Origin: Myroides odoratus DSM 2801
GTDB lineage: Bacteria > Bacteroidota > Bacteroidia > Flavobacteriales > Flavobacteriaceae
Length of the DNA stretch: 64,000 nt
Direction: 5' to 3'
NCBI RefSeq assembly: GCF_000243275.1
Contig: NZ_CM001437.1
Coordinates: 1,691,165-1,755,164, forward strand
Shown here: positions 17,415 to 26,496 of the stretch, piece by piece
Numbering within the stretch: position 1 is the first letter of the stretch
Layout: the number at the start of each line of letters is the position of its first letter
The notes under the pieces: generated by a model
Seen by the model: only the letters and a program-made list of their open reading frames with translations
Database searches by the model: none
Told to the model about the DNA's origin: nothing
Translations under genes and position numbers: made by a program

Positions 17415-18263
17415 ATGACATTTTTAAACAAAATACTAGCTCTTATTTTTTGTCTCGTGGCTTTTGTTGCGTTTGGACAAAAAGAAGCACAAAAAATAAC
17501 AATTGGTGAATCAATTACCTTGGAATCCACTATTCTAAATGAAACAAGAACCATCAATATCTATTTACCTCCGTACTATCAACCTAACGATACCGTTAAA
17601 TACCCTGTGGTATATATTTTAGATGGTGGTGTAGAAGAGGACTTTATCCATTTGGCAGGTATTTTTCGCGTTAATTCTCAACCTTGGATCAATCGCTTCC
17701 CTGAGGCAATTGTAGTAGGCATCGAAAACGTCAACCGCAGAAGAGATTTTACTTTTGCTGTGCCTAACCTTGATTTCTTAGATAAGGTAGGCTATAGCAA
17801 AGAATTCTTCCCACAATATGGTGGTGCAGAACCATACGCAGCTTTCTTAGAGAGTGAATTAATGCCTTATATTGATCAACACTACAATACCAAAGAAGAA
17901 CGTACGGTTGTTGGAGAATCCTTAGCAGGCTTGATGTCTTCTTATCTTCTTATCAAACATCCTCATCTATTTACCAACTACATTATTGTAAGTCCAAGCT
18001 TTTGGTGGGGTGAAGAAAAACTGTTAGACGATACAACGGTTTGTTTGTTGAACAAAATTAAACACCCAGTCAGCGTTTATGTAGGTGTGCCTAGCAAAGA
18101 AGAAGATGCTATGATGTTTGAAGTAGCGGAGCGTTTTTATTCGTACCTACAAAAAAACCCAGTGATTCACTCTACTTTTGATTATATGCCAGATGAAGTA
18201 CACGCTACGGTTTTACATCAAGCCACTCATAATGCGTTGAAAAAACAGTTTTACAAAAAATAG
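17415..18263 (+). CDS. Secreted esterase-like alpha/beta hydrolase
   Basis: A 282-residue exported hydrolase of the Fes/enterochelin-esterase-like (esterase D) group. The signal peptide ends near AFG|Q (about residue 21). The fold markers are INIYLPPYY and YPVVYILDGG. The nucleophile elbow is GESLAG (Ser near 169), and a likely catalytic His lies in DEVHATVLH near the C-terminus. Relatives cleave siderophore or other ester bonds; the substrate here is not known, and no siderophore genes adjoin it. It ends at a bidirectional terminator shared with the convergent cytochrome c gene. Confidence 0.75.
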   Translation: MTFLNKILALIFCLVAFVAFGQKEAQKITIGESITLESTILNETRTINIYLPPYYQPNDTVKYPVVYILDGGVEEDFIHLAGIFRVNSQPWINRFPEAIVVGIENVNRRRDFTFAVPNLDFLDKVGYSKEFFPQYGGAEPYAAFLESELMPYIDQHYNTKEERTVVGESLAGLMSSYLLIKHPHLFTNYIIVSPSFWWGEEKLLDDTTVCLLNKIKHPVSVYVGVPSKEEDAMMFEVAERFYSYLQKNPVIHSTFDYMPDEVHATVLHQATHNALKKQFYKK

Positions 18264-18296
18264 AATTGCATAAGCATTCGTGTTTTTATTGATAAC

Positions 18297-18336
18297 AAAA
18301 AAAGCTTGAGTCCCCAAAAGGTACTCAAGCTTTTTT
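18297..18336. terminator. Bidirectional terminator
   Basis: AAAAAGCTTGAGT (18299-18311) pairs with ACTCAAGCTTTTT (18323-18335) around 11 nt, with A- and T-runs on the two sides. It separates the convergent esterase and cytochrome c genes. Confidence 0.85.
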
Positions 18337-18370
18337 ATTTAGATGACAATAACTGTAAAAATAGGATGTA

Positions 18371-18784
18371 TTACATGCTGCGCATATAAGCTTCTAAAGC
18401 TTCTAATTCAAGATCACTCAATTTTTTGGTGATTTCTAAATTAGCCTGCATGATGATAAATTGTGCAGGGTCAACGATAGCTTCTTCTTGTCCTTTTAAA
18501 AAGGAAATAAGGCTCACATCGTGTTTATCGTAAATTTCAATAATTTCTCTAATACTAGGTCCAATTACTTTTTTATCTGCCATGTGGCAAGAAGCACAAG
18601 TACCTTTTCCTTCAAAAATTTGTTTTCCTAAAGCAATTTTTTCTGCATTAGTCATTTCTGTTGCCCCACCGCGTTCAGATTCATATACGGGTTCTGGCAT
18701 TTGTTGTTTTTCTTCCTTTTTACCACAAGAAACCAATAGAATGGCAGCAAAAAAAGGTATCGCTTTGATGAGATAGTTACGCAT
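18371..18784 (-). CDS. Lipoprotein c-type cytochrome
   Basis: A 137-residue single-haem cytochrome c. The N-terminal signal with LLVSC makes it a lipoprotein anchored at Cys20, followed by a charged linker. The haem motif CASCH lies near residues 64-68 (GTCASCHMADKK), with a downstream Met as possible sixth ligand (FIIMQANLE or MRSM). It could carry electrons in the periplasm to an oxidase or peroxidase; the partner is not visible here. Its haem would come from the adjoining haem cluster. Confidence 0.85.
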   Translation of the reverse strand: MRNYLIKAIPFFAAILLVSCGKKEEKQQMPEPVYESERGGATEMTNAEKIALGKQIFEGKGTCASCHMADKKVIGPSIREIIEIYDKHDVSLISFLKGQEEAIVDPAQFIIMQANLEITKKLSDLELEALEAYMRSM

Positions 18785-18918
18785 AGAGTTGTTTGTTTAT
18801 TTGTTGTATCAAATGTACAAAAACAATTTTGGTTCGCTCTTTCACAAATCACGCCTTTTCATGTAAAAAAACGACATCTATCCTCAATAACCTCAACAAA
18901 ATACCCAAACAAGGCAAC

Positions 18919-18946
18919 AAAAAAGCCCAGATAAAATCTGAGCTTT
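18919..18946 (-). terminator. Terminator of hemB / haem operon
   Basis: AAAGCCCAGAT and ATCTGAGCTTT form an 11-position stem with one C-A mismatch and loop AAA, followed by T-rich sequence on the minus strand, 5 nt after the hemB stop. Confidence 0.65.
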
Positions 18947-18951
18947 CTTTT

Positions 18952-19944
18952 TTATTTATTCAGCAAGATGGCTGCTTCTTTTGCAAAATACGTAGAGATG
19001 ATACTTGCTCCTGCGCGTTTGATACATGTTAATTGTTCCATCATGATTAAATCGTGATCCAACCAACCTCTTTCAGCAGCAGCTTTCACCATGGCATATT
19101 CTCCTGAGACGTGATATACCGATACAGGTACATTCACTGCATCTTTTACTTCACGTACAATATCCAAATAGGCGATTCCTGGTTTTACCATCACAATATC
19201 CGCTCCTTCTTCAACATCATACAAGGCTTCTTTGATGGCTTCAATGCGATTCGCATAATCCATCTGATACGTTTTTTTATCGGTTGGAATTTCAACATCT
19301 GCTCTTGGAGCACTGTCCAGCGCATCTCTAAAAGGACCGTAAAAAGCAGAGGCATATTTAGCGGAATAGCTCATGATTCCCACATCAGTATATCCAGATT
19401 GATCTAATGCTTCGCGCATACGCAATACACGTCCATCCATCATATCACTTGGAGCAACGAAATCAGCTCCTGCTTGAGCATGTGATACACTCATGCGCAT
19501 CAAAGCATCCACAGTTGCATCATTCACAACCTTTCCATTTTCAATAATTCCATCATGCCCATAGATTGAATATGGATCCAACGCTACATCTGGCATCACA
19601 ATCATCCCTGGACAAGCGTCTTTAATTGCTTTAATTGCCGTTTGCATCAATCCATTAGCATTCCATGCCTCTGTCCCTGCATTGTCTTTTAAATGATCAC
19701 TTACCTTCACATAGATATTGACTGCACGAATACCTAATGCATAGAGTTCTTTTACCTCTTTTACCGTTAAATCTACAGATCTTCTATAAATTCCTGGCAT
19801 AGACAAAATTGGTTCTTCTACATTCGTTCCCTCTGCAATAAACATGGGAAACATAAAATCTTGCGGCGTTACAATCGTTTCTTTTACTAGACTACGAATG
19901 GACTCACTTGTTCTTAATCTTCTACCTCTTTGTAATGGGAACAT
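18952..19944 (-). CDS. hemB: Delta-aminolevulinic acid dehydratase (porphobilinogen synthase)
   Basis: Condenses two 5-aminolevulinates to porphobilinogen. The two Schiff-base lysines are visible in SAKYAS and MVKPG. The metal loop reads DVALDPYSIYGHDG: the three cysteines of zinc-type enzymes are Ala/Asp, so this is a magnesium-type, zinc-independent enzyme by family rules. I start it at the ATG at 19944 (330 aa, MFPLQRGRRLR, normal for the family); a longer reading to 20082 runs through the REP-like elements and has no support. It is the last gene of the minus-strand haem cluster, separated from hemF by a 163-nt gap holding those repeats. Confidence 0.96.
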   Translation of the reverse strand: MFPLQRGRRLRTSESIRSLVKETIVTPQDFMFPMFIAEGTNVEEPILSMPGIYRRSVDLTVKEVKELYALGIRAVNIYVKVSDHLKDNAGTEAWNANGLMQTAIKAIKDACPGMIVMPDVALDPYSIYGHDGIIENGKVVNDATVDALMRMSVSHAQAGADFVAPSDMMDGRVLRMREALDQSGYTDVGIMSYSAKYASAFYGPFRDALDSAPRADVEIPTDKKTYQMDYANRIEAIKEALYDVEEGADIVMVKPGIAYLDIVREVKDAVNVPVSVYHVSGEYAMVKAAAERGWLDHDLIMMEQLTCIKRAGASIISTYFAKEAAILLNK

Positions 19945-20003
19945 AATATTTGGTTTTTTATTGATAAGACTTTTTGTCGTTTTATTTCTAACTAATATGT
20001 ACA

Positions 20004-20029
20004 GGGGCGAATACGTGATTGCGTACCCC
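20004..20029. repeat. REP-like palindrome C
   Basis: GGGG and TACG on the left pair with CGTA and CCCC on the right, with a CGAA bulge and a TGATTG loop. It is a degenerate member of the family of GGGGC-ended palindromes and lies between hemF and hemB. Confidence 0.4.
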
Positions 20030-20066
20030 AATAAGCATCTACATTTGCTTTCATCTTTATAAAAGC

Positions 20067-20092
20067 GTGGGGGTATTGCCATACACCCCTAC
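20067..20092. repeat. REP-like palindrome D
   Basis: GGGG-GTAT pairs with ATAC-A-CCCC around the loop TGCC, giving the centre TATTGCCATA, very close to the AATTGCCATT of element A 19.6 kb away. It lies 16 nt after the hemF stop and may act as an intercistronic stem in the haem mRNA. Confidence 0.5.
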
Positions 20093-20107
20093 AGGATCCA
20101 TTAACTA

Positions 20108-21022
20108 TCAACCGTTAACTGTCAACCAATCTTTCGGTTTGGCTAATACGTCTAGTAACTTTGCTTCTTCGCTTCCGGCTTCCGGTTGATGGTCATATAC
20201 CCACTGTACATAGGGAGGTAAACTCATCAAAATGGATTCGATACGTCCATTGGTTTTTAAACCAAATAACGTGCCTTTATCGTGAACGAGATTAAATTCA
20301 ACATAACGTCCTCTTCGAATTTCTTGCCAAGTGCGTTGTTCTGCAGTATAATCTAGTTTTTTTCTTCTTTCAACAATTGGTACATATGCCTCTAAGAAAC
20401 TATTCCCTACGGTAGTGACAAAATCATACCACTGTTGGGTTGTTTTTTCTGTTGTTTCTTCCAATCGATCGAAGAACAATCCTCCAATTCCACGAGCTTC
20501 TTCTCGGTGTGCATTCCAGAAATAGTCGTCGCATTGTTTTTTATACTGCGGATAAAAAGATGCATCGTGTTGATCACAAGCGGTTTTACATACCTGATGA
20601 AAATGGATGGCGTCTTCTTCAAATAAATAATAAGGCGTTAAATCTTGCCCTCCGCCAAACCAAGAGCGCACCACTTGGCCTTGTTTATCATACATTTCAA
20701 AATAACGCCAGTTGGCGTGAACCGTTGGTACCATCGGACTTTTAGGATGGATAACTAAACTCAATCCACACGCGTAAAAATCTACATCCCCTACATTGAA
20801 ATACTTTTGCATCGCAACAGGTAGTTCCCCGTGTACAGCAGAAATATTCACTCCTCCTTTTTCAAAAACACGCCCATGTTCAATGACACGCGTTCTTCCA
20901 CCTCCACCTCCGGGACGTTCCCATAAGTCTTGTTGGAATTTCGCTTCTCCATCCACTTCTTCTAATCTAGTTGTGATTTGGTCTTGAAGCTGTTGTATAT
21001 ATTGATAAAATTTTTCTTTCAT
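20108..21022 (-). CDS. hemF: Oxygen-dependent coproporphyrinogen III oxidase
   Basis: Converts coproporphyrinogen III to protoporphyrinogen IX with O2. Family motifs are clear: GGGGRTRVIEHG, EKGGVNISAVHGE, HPKSPMVPTVHANWRYFE, WFGGGQDLTPYY and GLFFDRLE. Length 304 is normal. Using HemF, not the anaerobic HemN, shows that this cluster serves aerobic haem synthesis. It lies downstream of orf119 (38 nt) and upstream of hemB. Confidence 0.96.
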   Translation of the reverse strand: MKEKFYQYIQQLQDQITTRLEEVDGEAKFQQDLWERPGGGGGRTRVIEHGRVFEKGGVNISAVHGELPVAMQKYFNVGDVDFYACGLSLVIHPKSPMVPTVHANWRYFEMYDKQGQVVRSWFGGGQDLTPYYLFEEDAIHFHQVCKTACDQHDASFYPQYKKQCDDYFWNAHREEARGIGGLFFDRLEETTEKTTQQWYDFVTTVGNSFLEAYVPIVERRKKLDYTAEQRTWQEIRRGRYVEFNLVHDKGTLFGLKTNGRIESILMSLPPYVQWVYDHQPEAGSEEAKLLDVLAKPKDWLTVNG

Positions 21023-21060
21023 ATTGAACCTAAACCAGCGTATCTGTATCGTTTATTCTA

Positions 21061-21420
21061 TTATAGTTGAGCTATTTTAGCCATCCTTTCAAATGAAAAG
21101 GCTTTGCTTTCATTTTGAATGAATGTATATAAACTTTTAGCTTTGGCTTTGAATTGATCTTCTTGTTTTGACCAGTTTACCAATACATCTGCGAACTGCT
21201 CCATGCGATCCCATTCGAAATTGAATTGAAGTAAATGTGCATTTAATGCTGTTGCTTCCATTTCAAGTAGAATAGCATAGGTCAATCCCATTTTGGCTAA
21301 TTCAGCATCAATTTCTTCCTTTACCTTTAGATCATCGGGAACAAATCCAATCGATGAAAGTTTTACGACAATCGATTCTATACGTCTGTCTTCTTCGCTT
21401 TTAACTCCTTTGTTTAACAT
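21061..21420 (-). CDS. Conserved-looking protein of unknown function in the haem operon
   Basis: A 119-residue soluble, mostly helical protein with no signal peptide, membrane span or motif I recognise (KSEEDRRIESIVVKLSSIG at the start, LLQFNFEWDRMEQFADVL in the middle). It sits between hemE and hemF in the same direction, 38 nt before hemF. A hairpin-plus-T-run separates it from hemE, so it may have its own promoter with hemF and hemB. Its retention inside a haem operon suggests a role linked to haem synthesis or its regulation, but that is context only. Confidence 0.65.
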   Translation of the reverse strand: MLNKGVKSEEDRRIESIVVKLSSIGFVPDDLKVKEEIDAELAKMGLTYAILLEMEATALNAHLLQFNFEWDRMEQFADVLVNWSKQEDQFKAKAKSLYTFIQNESKAFSFERMAKIAQL

Positions 21421-21429
21421 AAGCCTTCC

Positions 21430-21474
21430 TATAAAAAAGCAAAAAAGTTTACGCTCTTTCGTAAACCTTTTTGC
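21430..21474 (-). terminator. Terminator or attenuator after hemE
   Basis: GCAAAAAAGTTTACG (21439-21453) pairs with CGTAAACCTTTTTGC (21460-21474), one mismatch, loop CTCTTT, then T6 on the minus strand. It lies 10 nt after the hemE stop and could limit read-through into orf119-hemF-hemB. Confidence 0.65.
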
Positions 21475-21483
21475 GTTATTTTT

Positions 21484-22512
21484 TTATTTGTGTTCGTATT
21501 CTTTTACCGCTTCAATAAAAGCTTTGGCGTGATCTACTGGGATATGAGGTAAGATACCATGCCCTAAGTTCACGATATATTTATCTTTTCCGAAAGCATC
21601 GATCATTTCGTGTACCATTTTTTTAATGGTTGGAATTGGCGACATCAATCGACTTGGATCAAAGTTTCCTTGTAGTGTAATCTCTCCCCCTGTAAATAAA
21701 CGTGCGTTTTGTGGGCTACAAGTCCAATCTACACCTAGAGCAGATGCTTTAGATTGCGCCATTTCTGGCAAGGCAAACCAACATCCTTTACCAAATACAA
21801 TAACAGGCGTAATCTCTGCTAGCGCCTCTACAATTTGATTGATGTATTTCCAAGAAAATTCTTGATAATCAACTGGAGAAAGCATTCCTCCCCAAGAATC
21901 AAAAATCTGAACCGCGTTTACCCCAGCTTTTACTTTTTCTTTTAAGTATAAAATCGTGGTATCCGTAATTTTTTGCAATAATGTATGAGCTGCAACAGGA
22001 TCAGAAAAACAGAATCCTTTAGCCAAATCAAAGCTTTTTGAGCCTTTTCCTTCAACTGCATAGCAGAAAATCGTCCAAGGTGAACCTGCAAAACCGATCA
22101 ACGGCACTTCATCGTTCAACATCTCTTTGGTTACTTTGATGGCATCCATCACATAACCTAAAGTTTCTTCAATGTTAGGAATGATAACTTGTTCCACATC
22201 TTTTGCTGAACGAATAGGATTTGGTACCCATGGTCCTACTCCTGGTCTCATTTCCACATCAATATTCATTGCTTGTGGAACAACTAAAATATCAGAAAAT
22301 AGAATGGCCGCATCTGGTTTTACAATACGAATAGGCTGTACAGTAATCTCAGCTGCTATTTCAGGCATTCTACAACGGGTAAAAAAATCGTATTTATCTC
22401 GTAAAGCACGGAATTCTGGTAGGTATCTACCTGCTTGACGCATCATCCAAACGGGTGGTCTTTCCACCGTCTCTCCTTTTAAAGCTCTTAAGAATAAATC
22501 ATTTTTAATCAT
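21484..22512 (-). CDS. hemE: Uroporphyrinogen decarboxylase
   Basis: Removes four carboxyls from uroporphyrinogen III to give coproporphyrinogen III. The N-terminal signature is [16 protein letters not shown], followed by the ILFSDILV motif carrying the catalytic Asp, and [24 protein letters not shown] near the C-terminus is also typical. Length 342 is normal. It follows hemD by 36 nt in the haem operon. Confidence 0.97.
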   Translation of the reverse strand: MIKNDLFLRALKGETVERPPVWMMRQAGRYLPEFRALRDKYDFFTRCRMPEIAAEITVQPIRIVKPDAAILFSDILVVPQAMNIDVEMRPGVGPWVPNPIRSAKDVEQVIIPNIEETLGYVMDAIKVTKEMLNDEVPLIGFAGSPWTIFCYAVEGKGSKSFDLAKGFCFSDPVAAHTLLQKITDTTILYLKEKVKAGVNAVQIFDSWGGMLSPVDYQEFSWKYINQIVEALAEITPVIVFGKGCWFALPEMAQSKASALGVDWTCSPQNARLFTGGEITLQGNFDPSRLMSPIPTIKKMVHEMIDAFGKDKYIVNLGHGILPHIPVDHAKAFIEAVKEYEHK

Positions 22513-22548
22513 TTCTAAACCATTTAATTACGTCAATTTTAGCTGACA

Positions 22549-23205
22549 CTATTTATAATATGCTAAACAAGCCAATAAGGTAGCTTCTATTGTCGGTTGA
22601 CTGGCTACCACTACCTGTGTTGTAATCTCTTTCAGTGCATCTGCTGTTGTATCACCGATACAAAAGCAAACTTCCGTTGTGATGGAATTGTTTTGTAAAA
22701 AGCTCTCGATACCCGATGGGCTATAAAAACAGATTCCATCTATTTTTTGTTGTATTTGATGGGGTTGTTTAACCGTTTGATAGGCTTCATATTCATCAAA
22801 AACAAGGTTGTGTTGTCTAAAAAATGTAGGCAATACTTCACGTCGAATATTTCCACAACAAAAAGAAAAGCTTTTATTTTTAAAATCGCGTTCAATTATT
22901 GCTGTTAATTCTTTGGCATAATGTGTCCAAGCGAGTACCTCCCATCCTTCTTGCTCTAATAAGGCTTTGGTTTTCACTCCTACACAAATCGCGGGTTTGG
23001 TTTTCAGCACTGCTGCCTTCGTGTTATTCAAAACGCTTTTTACCGCATTTTGACTGGTAAACACGACAATATCACGCACAGTTTCAACGGCAAATTCTTG
23101 AGGAATTATGGCAATAAAGTCCTCTTCCATCCACTGCACATCAGCTGTTTGTAGGAGTTGACGATGCGCATCACTCAATAGGCGCGTTGATAAAACTGTA
23201 GGCAT
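22549..23205 (-). CDS. hemD: Uroporphyrinogen-III synthase
   Basis: Cyclises hydroxymethylbilane to uroporphyrinogen III with inversion of ring D. HemD sequences are poorly conserved; here the family pattern VFTSQNAVKSV near residue 50 and FYSPSGIESFL near 155, the 218-residue length and the position 3 nt after hemC support the call. Two similar alpha/beta domains are expected. Confidence 0.88.
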   Translation of the reverse strand: MPTVLSTRLLSDAHRQLLQTADVQWMEEDFIAIIPQEFAVETVRDIVVFTSQNAVKSVLNNTKAAVLKTKPAICVGVKTKALLEQEGWEVLAWTHYAKELTAIIERDFKNKSFSFCCGNIRREVLPTFFRQHNLVFDEYEAYQTVKQPHQIQQKIDGICFYSPSGIESFLQNNSITTEVCFCIGDTTADALKEITTQVVVASQPTIEATLLACLAYYK

Positions 23206-23208
23206 TTC

Positions 23209-24141
23209 TTATCGTTTTAATTCTTGACGCAGTTTTTCCATCAACGCTTGTCCTCCATTAGCCAAAAGTTCTTGTGCAGCAAAGAATCCCAGTTTTTTCC
23301 ACTCTTGGATTGGCACTGTCTTATTGATTTCAAACTTTTCTTTTCCATCTAAAGACAAAAGAACTCCTGTAAAATCAATCGTTTCTTCCTTTTGGTTATA
23401 AGTAGCGATAGCTCCAATTGGCGCTGTACATCCACCTTCTAATGTGCGCAAGAATTGACGTTCAATATGCGTCGTCATTTCTGCCTCATAATCATTTAAT
23501 TGACGTAAAGCATCCAAAGCAAAAGAATCATCTGCCATGGCTACCACCACCATTGCCCCTTGAGCAGGTGCTGGAATCATCCAATCTAAGTTAATAAATC
23601 CTTTGGGTTTCTTTTTGATGCGATCAAGACCTGCAGAAGCAAAAATTGCTCCTTTCCAGGCTTCATTATCCGCCAATTTTTGCATTCTCGTATTGACATT
23701 TCCTCTTAAATCCACGAGTGTGTGTTTAGGAAAACGATTCAGCCACTGTGCTTTTCTTCTTAAGCTTCCCGTTGCTACAATCGCTTCTACTGCTGGATCT
23801 AAAAAGGAAGTATCTCCTTTGTGTAGTAAAATATCCACTGTATTTGCGCGTTGTAATACAGCAGCCTGTACAATACCTTGCGGTAAAGCAGTTGGTACAT
23901 CTTTCATTGAATGTACAGCAATGTCCACTTTTTTATTGATCATCGCCACATCTAAGGTTTTGGTAAAAATACCCGTAATCCCCATTTCATATAAAGGCTT
24001 GTCTAAAACCAAATCCCCTTCGGATTTCACCGGAACTAATTCCGTTTTATATCCTAAAGCATTTAATGCCTTCTCCACTGTTGTTGCTTGCCACATAGCA
24101 AGCTCGCTATCGCGTGTACCGATACGAATAACTCTATCCAT
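23209..24141 (-). CDS. hemC: Hydroxymethylbilane synthase (porphobilinogen deaminase)
   Basis: Polymerises four porphobilinogens to hydroxymethylbilane. Features are RIGTRDSELAMWQA at the N-terminus, HSMKDVPTALP, the DLRGNVNTRM motif, and the dipyrromethane-cofactor Cys in LEGGCTAPIGA near residue 243. Length 310 is normal. Its start overlaps the end of hemA by 8 nt, implying translational coupling. Confidence 0.97.
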   Translation of the reverse strand: MDRVIRIGTRDSELAMWQATTVEKALNALGYKTELVPVKSEGDLVLDKPLYEMGITGIFTKTLDVAMINKKVDIAVHSMKDVPTALPQGIVQAAVLQRANTVDILLHKGDTSFLDPAVEAIVATGSLRRKAQWLNRFPKHTLVDLRGNVNTRMQKLADNEAWKGAIFASAGLDRIKKKPKGFINLDWMIPAPAQGAMVVVAMADDSFALDALRQLNDYEAEMTTHIERQFLRTLEGGCTAPIGAIATYNQKEETIDFTGVLLSLDGKEKFEINKTVPIQEWKKLGFFAAQELLANGGQALMEKLRQELKR

Positions 24142-25393
24142 TTTGTCTTGTATCTAATTGAAAAACTTTTTCTATCCATTCAATGCTATCATCTACAACT
24201 GTTTCCTCCTGTCGAAGATGATTAGCAAAGTGTGTTGTGATCTTCTGAATAATACGCATTGTTAGTACTTCAGCTTGTTCACTATCAAAGTTCTCATATT
24301 TTTTTCGATGGTAGTCAATTTCCCCATCTTTTATTTGTTCTAATCGCGTTTTTAGGGCATGAATCGTCGGAGCAAACTTTCTCATCTTCGTCCAAGCGAC
24401 AAATTCCGACATCACTTCATCAATAATTTCTTCCGCAAGCGGAATAAATTCTTTTCTTCTCTCAATCGTTTTATCTGTCATTTTTGACAAATCGTCCATG
24501 TGGATTAACTCCACCATAGGATGAGAAACAACTGCAGGATCAACGTTTTTAGGAATAGATAAATCCAGTATCGTTAAGGGTTTATCCAGCTGCAGCTTCG
24601 TTAAATCAATCGTTGGTTGTTGCGCACCTGTTGCCACGACCAAAACATCCGATTTGCTGATTTCTTCTTCTAAATTATCGTAGTCTTTCACCACCAAATT
24701 GAATTTTCCCGCAACTTCTAATGCGCGTTCTTTGGTTCTATTAATTAAGACAATATGGTCGTTATGTGTATGTTTTACTAAGTTTTCACAAGTATTACGT
24801 CCAATTTTACCTGTTCCGAACAACAAGATGTTCTTTTCGGAAATAGCAGAAACATGGTCCATAATATATTGTACCGCTGCAAAAGAAACAGAGGTAGCGC
24901 CTGAACTTAGTTCGGTTTCGTTCTTAATGCGTTTACTTGCTTGAATTACCGCATTCACTAAACGTTCAAAGTAGTTGGTTGTCAATCCTTGCTCTTTCGC
25001 CAATACAAAACCATTGCGGATTTGACTAATAATCTCGAAGTCACCTAAAATTTGGCTATCCAAACCAGTACCTACGCGGAATAAATGGCGGATTGCCTCA
25101 TTATTCTTGCATACATAGGCTACTTGTCGGAAATCGTCAACCGTACCATTACTATTATCACACAATAGTTTGATCAATTCAAAAGGATGTTGAGCAAAAC
25201 CATAAATCTCCGTTCGGTTACACGTAGAGATAACGATTAGACTTTCTATTCCTTCTTCTTTCGCTTGACATAATAGATTTTCTTTGGCCGTCTCACTCAA
25301 ACTAAACTTTCCTCTCATCTCGGCATCCGCTTTTTTGTAGCTTAACCCAACTGCATAAAAAGTAGCTGATTTGACCTTATCTATTTTTTCCAT
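24134..25393 (-). CDS. hemA: Glutamyl-tRNA reductase
   Basis: Catalyses the first step of the C5 pathway, glutamyl-tRNA to glutamate-1-semialdehyde. STCNRTEIYG holds the nucleophilic Cys (about residue 53), and LFGTGKIGRNT is the NADPH-binding loop; GLDSQILGDFEI is also diagnostic. I start at the ATG at 25393 (419 aa). The alternative TTG at 25420 lies upstream of a -7 box TACTTTTG (25408-25415), which would leave a leader of only about 10 nt. It is first gene of the minus-strand haem operon. The next enzyme, HemL, is not encoded in this window. Confidence 0.96.
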   Translation of the reverse strand: MEKIDKVKSATFYAVGLSYKKADAEMRGKFSLSETAKENLLCQAKEEGIESLIVISTCNRTEIYGFAQHPFELIKLLCDNSNGTVDDFRQVAYVCKNNEAIRHLFRVGTGLDSQILGDFEIISQIRNGFVLAKEQGLTTNYFERLVNAVIQASKRIKNETELSSGATSVSFAAVQYIMDHVSAISEKNILLFGTGKIGRNTCENLVKHTHNDHIVLINRTKERALEVAGKFNLVVKDYDNLEEEISKSDVLVVATGAQQPTIDLTKLQLDKPLTILDLSIPKNVDPAVVSHPMVELIHMDDLSKMTDKTIERRKEFIPLAEEIIDEVMSEFVAWTKMRKFAPTIHALKTRLEQIKDGEIDYHRKKYENFDSEQAEVLTMRIIQKITTHFANHLRQEETVVDDSIEWIEKVFQLDTRQNG

Positions 25394-25492
25394 ACCTATT
25401 TCAATTTCAAAAGTAAGCAAATTTAACGCTAATGATTCGATAAAAGTAACGCTAGAAGGACTATTAATAACGCTGAAAGAAAAAGAAAAACA

Positions 25493-25526
25493 TTTGGCAA
25501 TATTTCATTATAATACAGTACATTTG
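25493..25526 (+). promoter_or_regulatory. Putative promoter of araC-hemH-hemJ
   Basis: TTTG (25493-25496), 22 nt, TACATTTG (25519-25526). The -7 box is a full match; the spacer is about 3 nt longer than optimal. A leader of about 90 nt would follow. The 227-nt region between hemA and araC must also hold the divergent hemA promoter. Confidence 0.45.
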
Positions 25527-25620
25527 CAGTATTAGCAAGGGTTACAAAAGACTTTATATAGAATCATTCTAAATAAAAAATACAAGATTACGTTTCCTTG
25601 CCTTTCAAAAAAATAACGCT

Positions 25621-26496
25621 ATGAGTCCCATAGAAGAAATTAATATAGATCCCGAATTTTCGGTTTACAAAATAGACAATACTAGTCCGCAGCCCTACAG
25701 TTTCCACAAGGAAATCGGCACGGATATTATCCAATTTTACTTTTGTTTAAAAGGCAGTGGACAGTTTATTTACAACCATGGAGCCTATACGTTGGATTTA
25801 CCTGAAGAGAAATCATTGCTTTTGTATAATCCTCAAAAACAATTGCCCGTTCACTTAGAGATAAAGAGTCAATCGGCGATTATTTGTTTGATGATTCCCA
25901 TTAAAAAATTCCACTCTTTATTTTCATCTGAAGCAGAATTTATTGGCTTTCTAACGGAAGAAAACAAAGAGAAGAAGTACTATACGGAAGAAAAGATTAC
26001 CCCTGCCATTGCCATTGTACTGACACAAATGCTCAATGCATCCATGCATCCTTCAGTAAAGAATTTATTCTATAAAGGGAAAACTTACGAATTACTCAGC
26101 CTTGTTTTCAACTATAACGAGGAACAAAATATAGATAACTGTCCTTTTTTATCGGATGAAGAAGATGTACTTAAGATTAAACAAGCCAAAGACATCATCA
26201 TTCAACAAATGACAGAACCACCAACACTACAAGAACTAGCGGATCAGATTGGATTAAATATCAAAAAACTCAAAATCGGATTCAAACAGATTTACGGCGA
26301 TTCGGTATTCAGTTTTTTATTTGATTATAAGATGGAATATGCACGCAAATTACTAGATGAAGGTAATTACAATGTAAACGAAGTTGGTTTAAAGATTGGG
26401 TATAGTTCTGCCAGTCATTTTATCTCTGCTTTTAAAAAGAAATACGGCATCACGCCAAAAAAATATTTAATGTCAATTAATTCAAACAATCAATAA
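25621..26496 (+). CDS. AraC-family transcriptional regulator next to hemH
   Basis: A 291-residue regulator. Residues 1-180 are a cupin-like sensing domain (FCLKGSGQFIYNHGAY, ICLMIPIKKFHS) and residues about 190-287 are the double helix-turn-helix of AraC proteins (LQELADQIGLNIKKLKIGFK, then VNEVGLKIGYSSASHFISAF, YGITPKKYL). It is divergent from the hemA operon and its stop codon overlaps the hemH ATG (TAATG), so it is co-translated with ferrochelatase. That placement makes it a candidate regulator of haem synthesis, the ligand being unknown. Confidence 0.88.
   Translation: MSPIEEINIDPEFSVYKIDNTSPQPYSFHKEIGTDIIQFYFCLKGSGQFIYNHGAYTLDLPEEKSLLLYNPQKQLPVHLEIKSQSAIICLMIPIKKFHSLFSSEAEFIGFLTEENKEKKYYTEEKITPAIAIVLTQMLNASMHPSVKNLFYKGKTYELLSLVFNYNEEQNIDNCPFLSDEEDVLKIKQAKDIIIQQMTEPPTLQELADQIGLNIKKLKIGFKQIYGDSVFSFLFDYKMEYARKLLDEGNYNVNEVGLKIGYSSASHFISAFKKKYGITPKKYLMSINSNNQ

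Noticed and set aside
19945..20082. N-terminal extension of HemB
   Set aside because: It covers the REP-like repeats; MFPLQRGRRL is the standard start of the family.
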